From: Candidatus Woesearchaeota archaeon
GTDB taxonomy: Archaea; Nanobdellota; Nanobdellia; Woesearchaeales; GW2011-AR4
Reading direction: 5' to 3'
DNA: 36,268 nt
Assembly: GCA_023266475.1 (NCBI GenBank)
Contig: JAHFQA010000007.1
Coordinates: 1 to 36,268, forward strand
Shown here: positions 35,636-36,268 of the stretch, one piece after another
Position numbering within the stretch: position 1 is the first letter of the stretch
Layout of the letters: each line of letters starts with the position of its first letter
Translations under genes and position numbers: made by a program
Notes under the pieces: model-generated
Told to the model about the DNA's origin: nothing
The model's input: the letters and a program-made list of their open reading frames with translations, nothing else
Database searches by the model: none

Positions 35636-36268
35636 ATGAAGCAGAGATTATTAAAAATATTAGGAAAATTCAGAAATAAAAAAATTCTTGTTATAGGTGA
35701 TATAATGCTTGACAAGTATATATGGGGCGAGGTTTCAAGGATAAGCCCGGAAGCTCCTGTCCAGGTTGTAAATGTGATTAGAGAGACTTACGAAGCCGGC
35801 GGGGCTGCAAATGTGGCAAACAATGTGTCTGCGTTAAGCGGAAAGGCATTTATGGTTGGAATTGCAGGAAACGATGAGGCAAAAAATATACTGCTTAATG
35901 AATTGAAGAAAAAAAGAATAAACACCGACGGTATTTTCCTTGACAAAGACAAGCCAACAACCCAAAAAGTCAGGATCATAGGAAAAAGCCAACAGCTTTT
36001 AAGAGTTGATTACGAAAAGAAAGAGCATGTGCACCAAAATATTGAGCATTTCATAATCAAGTTTCTAGAGGAAAAAGTACCCGATGTTGATATAGTTATT
36101 ATTTCTGATTATGCAAAGGGTGTTATAACGGAAAATATAACAAGCAAGCTGATTCAGATATCAAGAGAGGAAAACAAGCCGATAATTGTTGATCCAAAGC
36201 CAAAGCACAGAAACTTATATGCAAATGTAACTTTGATTACCCCCAACAATGCAGAAGCAAGCGAAATG
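35636..36268 (+). CDS. D-glycero-beta-D-manno-heptose-7-phosphate kinase-like (HldE/RfaE N-terminal domain), truncated by window end
   Basis: Open frame with no stop to window edge: MKQRLLKILGKFRNKKILVIGDIMLDKYIWGEVSRISPEAPVQVVNVIRETYEAGGAANVANNVSALSGK..PIIVDPKPKHRNLYANVTLITPNNAEASEM. Confidence 0.9.
   Translation, partial: MKQRLLKILGKFRNKKILVIGDIMLDKYIWGEVSRISPEAPVQVVNVIRETYEAGGAANVANNVSALSGKAFMVGIAGNDEAKNILLNELKKKRINTDGIFLDKDKPTTQKVRIIGKSQQLLRVDYEKKEHVHQNIEHFIIKFLEEKVPDVDIVIISDYAKGVITENITSKLIQISREENKPIIVDPKPKHRNLYANVTLITPNNAEASEM

Overview
AT-rich, gene-dense chromosomal window, most likely from a DPANN-type archaeon. This is inferred from the AglB/STT3 oligosaccharyltransferase, geranylgeranyl reductase, class III signal peptides and short leaderless TATA promoters; no taxonomic search was possible. 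Main contents: (1) an Lrp-type regulator and S-adenosylhomocysteinase; (2) a ~13.5 kb archaeal type IV pilus/archaellum-like locus (3325-16768). It holds a KaiC-like protein lacking a P-loop, several class III or pilin-like small proteins, a ~1100-aa VWA adhesin with a pilin-like N-terminus, an HTH/coiled-coil protein, a secretion ATPase, two TadC/ArlJ-type membrane proteins and two tandem pilins; (3) very large surface proteins, one of 1694 aa and one of 690 aa with a triplicated domain; (4) a 186-nt tRNA-Trp(CCA) gene at 23954-24139 that resolves into a 74-nt tRNA only if FOUR introns are removed, each bounded by a bulge-helix-bulge motif; (5) a glycosylation region: AglB-like OST with N-terminal repeats, GT2, DUF2304, a GT9 heptosyltransferase-like protein, a ribbon-helix-helix/nucleotidyltransferase fusion next to a perfect palindrome, a cupin, a deoxyhypusine-synthase-like protein and a truncated HldE/RfaE-type heptose kinase. 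The strongest items for follow-up are the four-intron tRNA-Trp, the pilus locus with its split VWA adhesin, the RHH-pseudo-nucleotidyltransferase regulator, and an unassigned structured GC peak at about 16861-17000.
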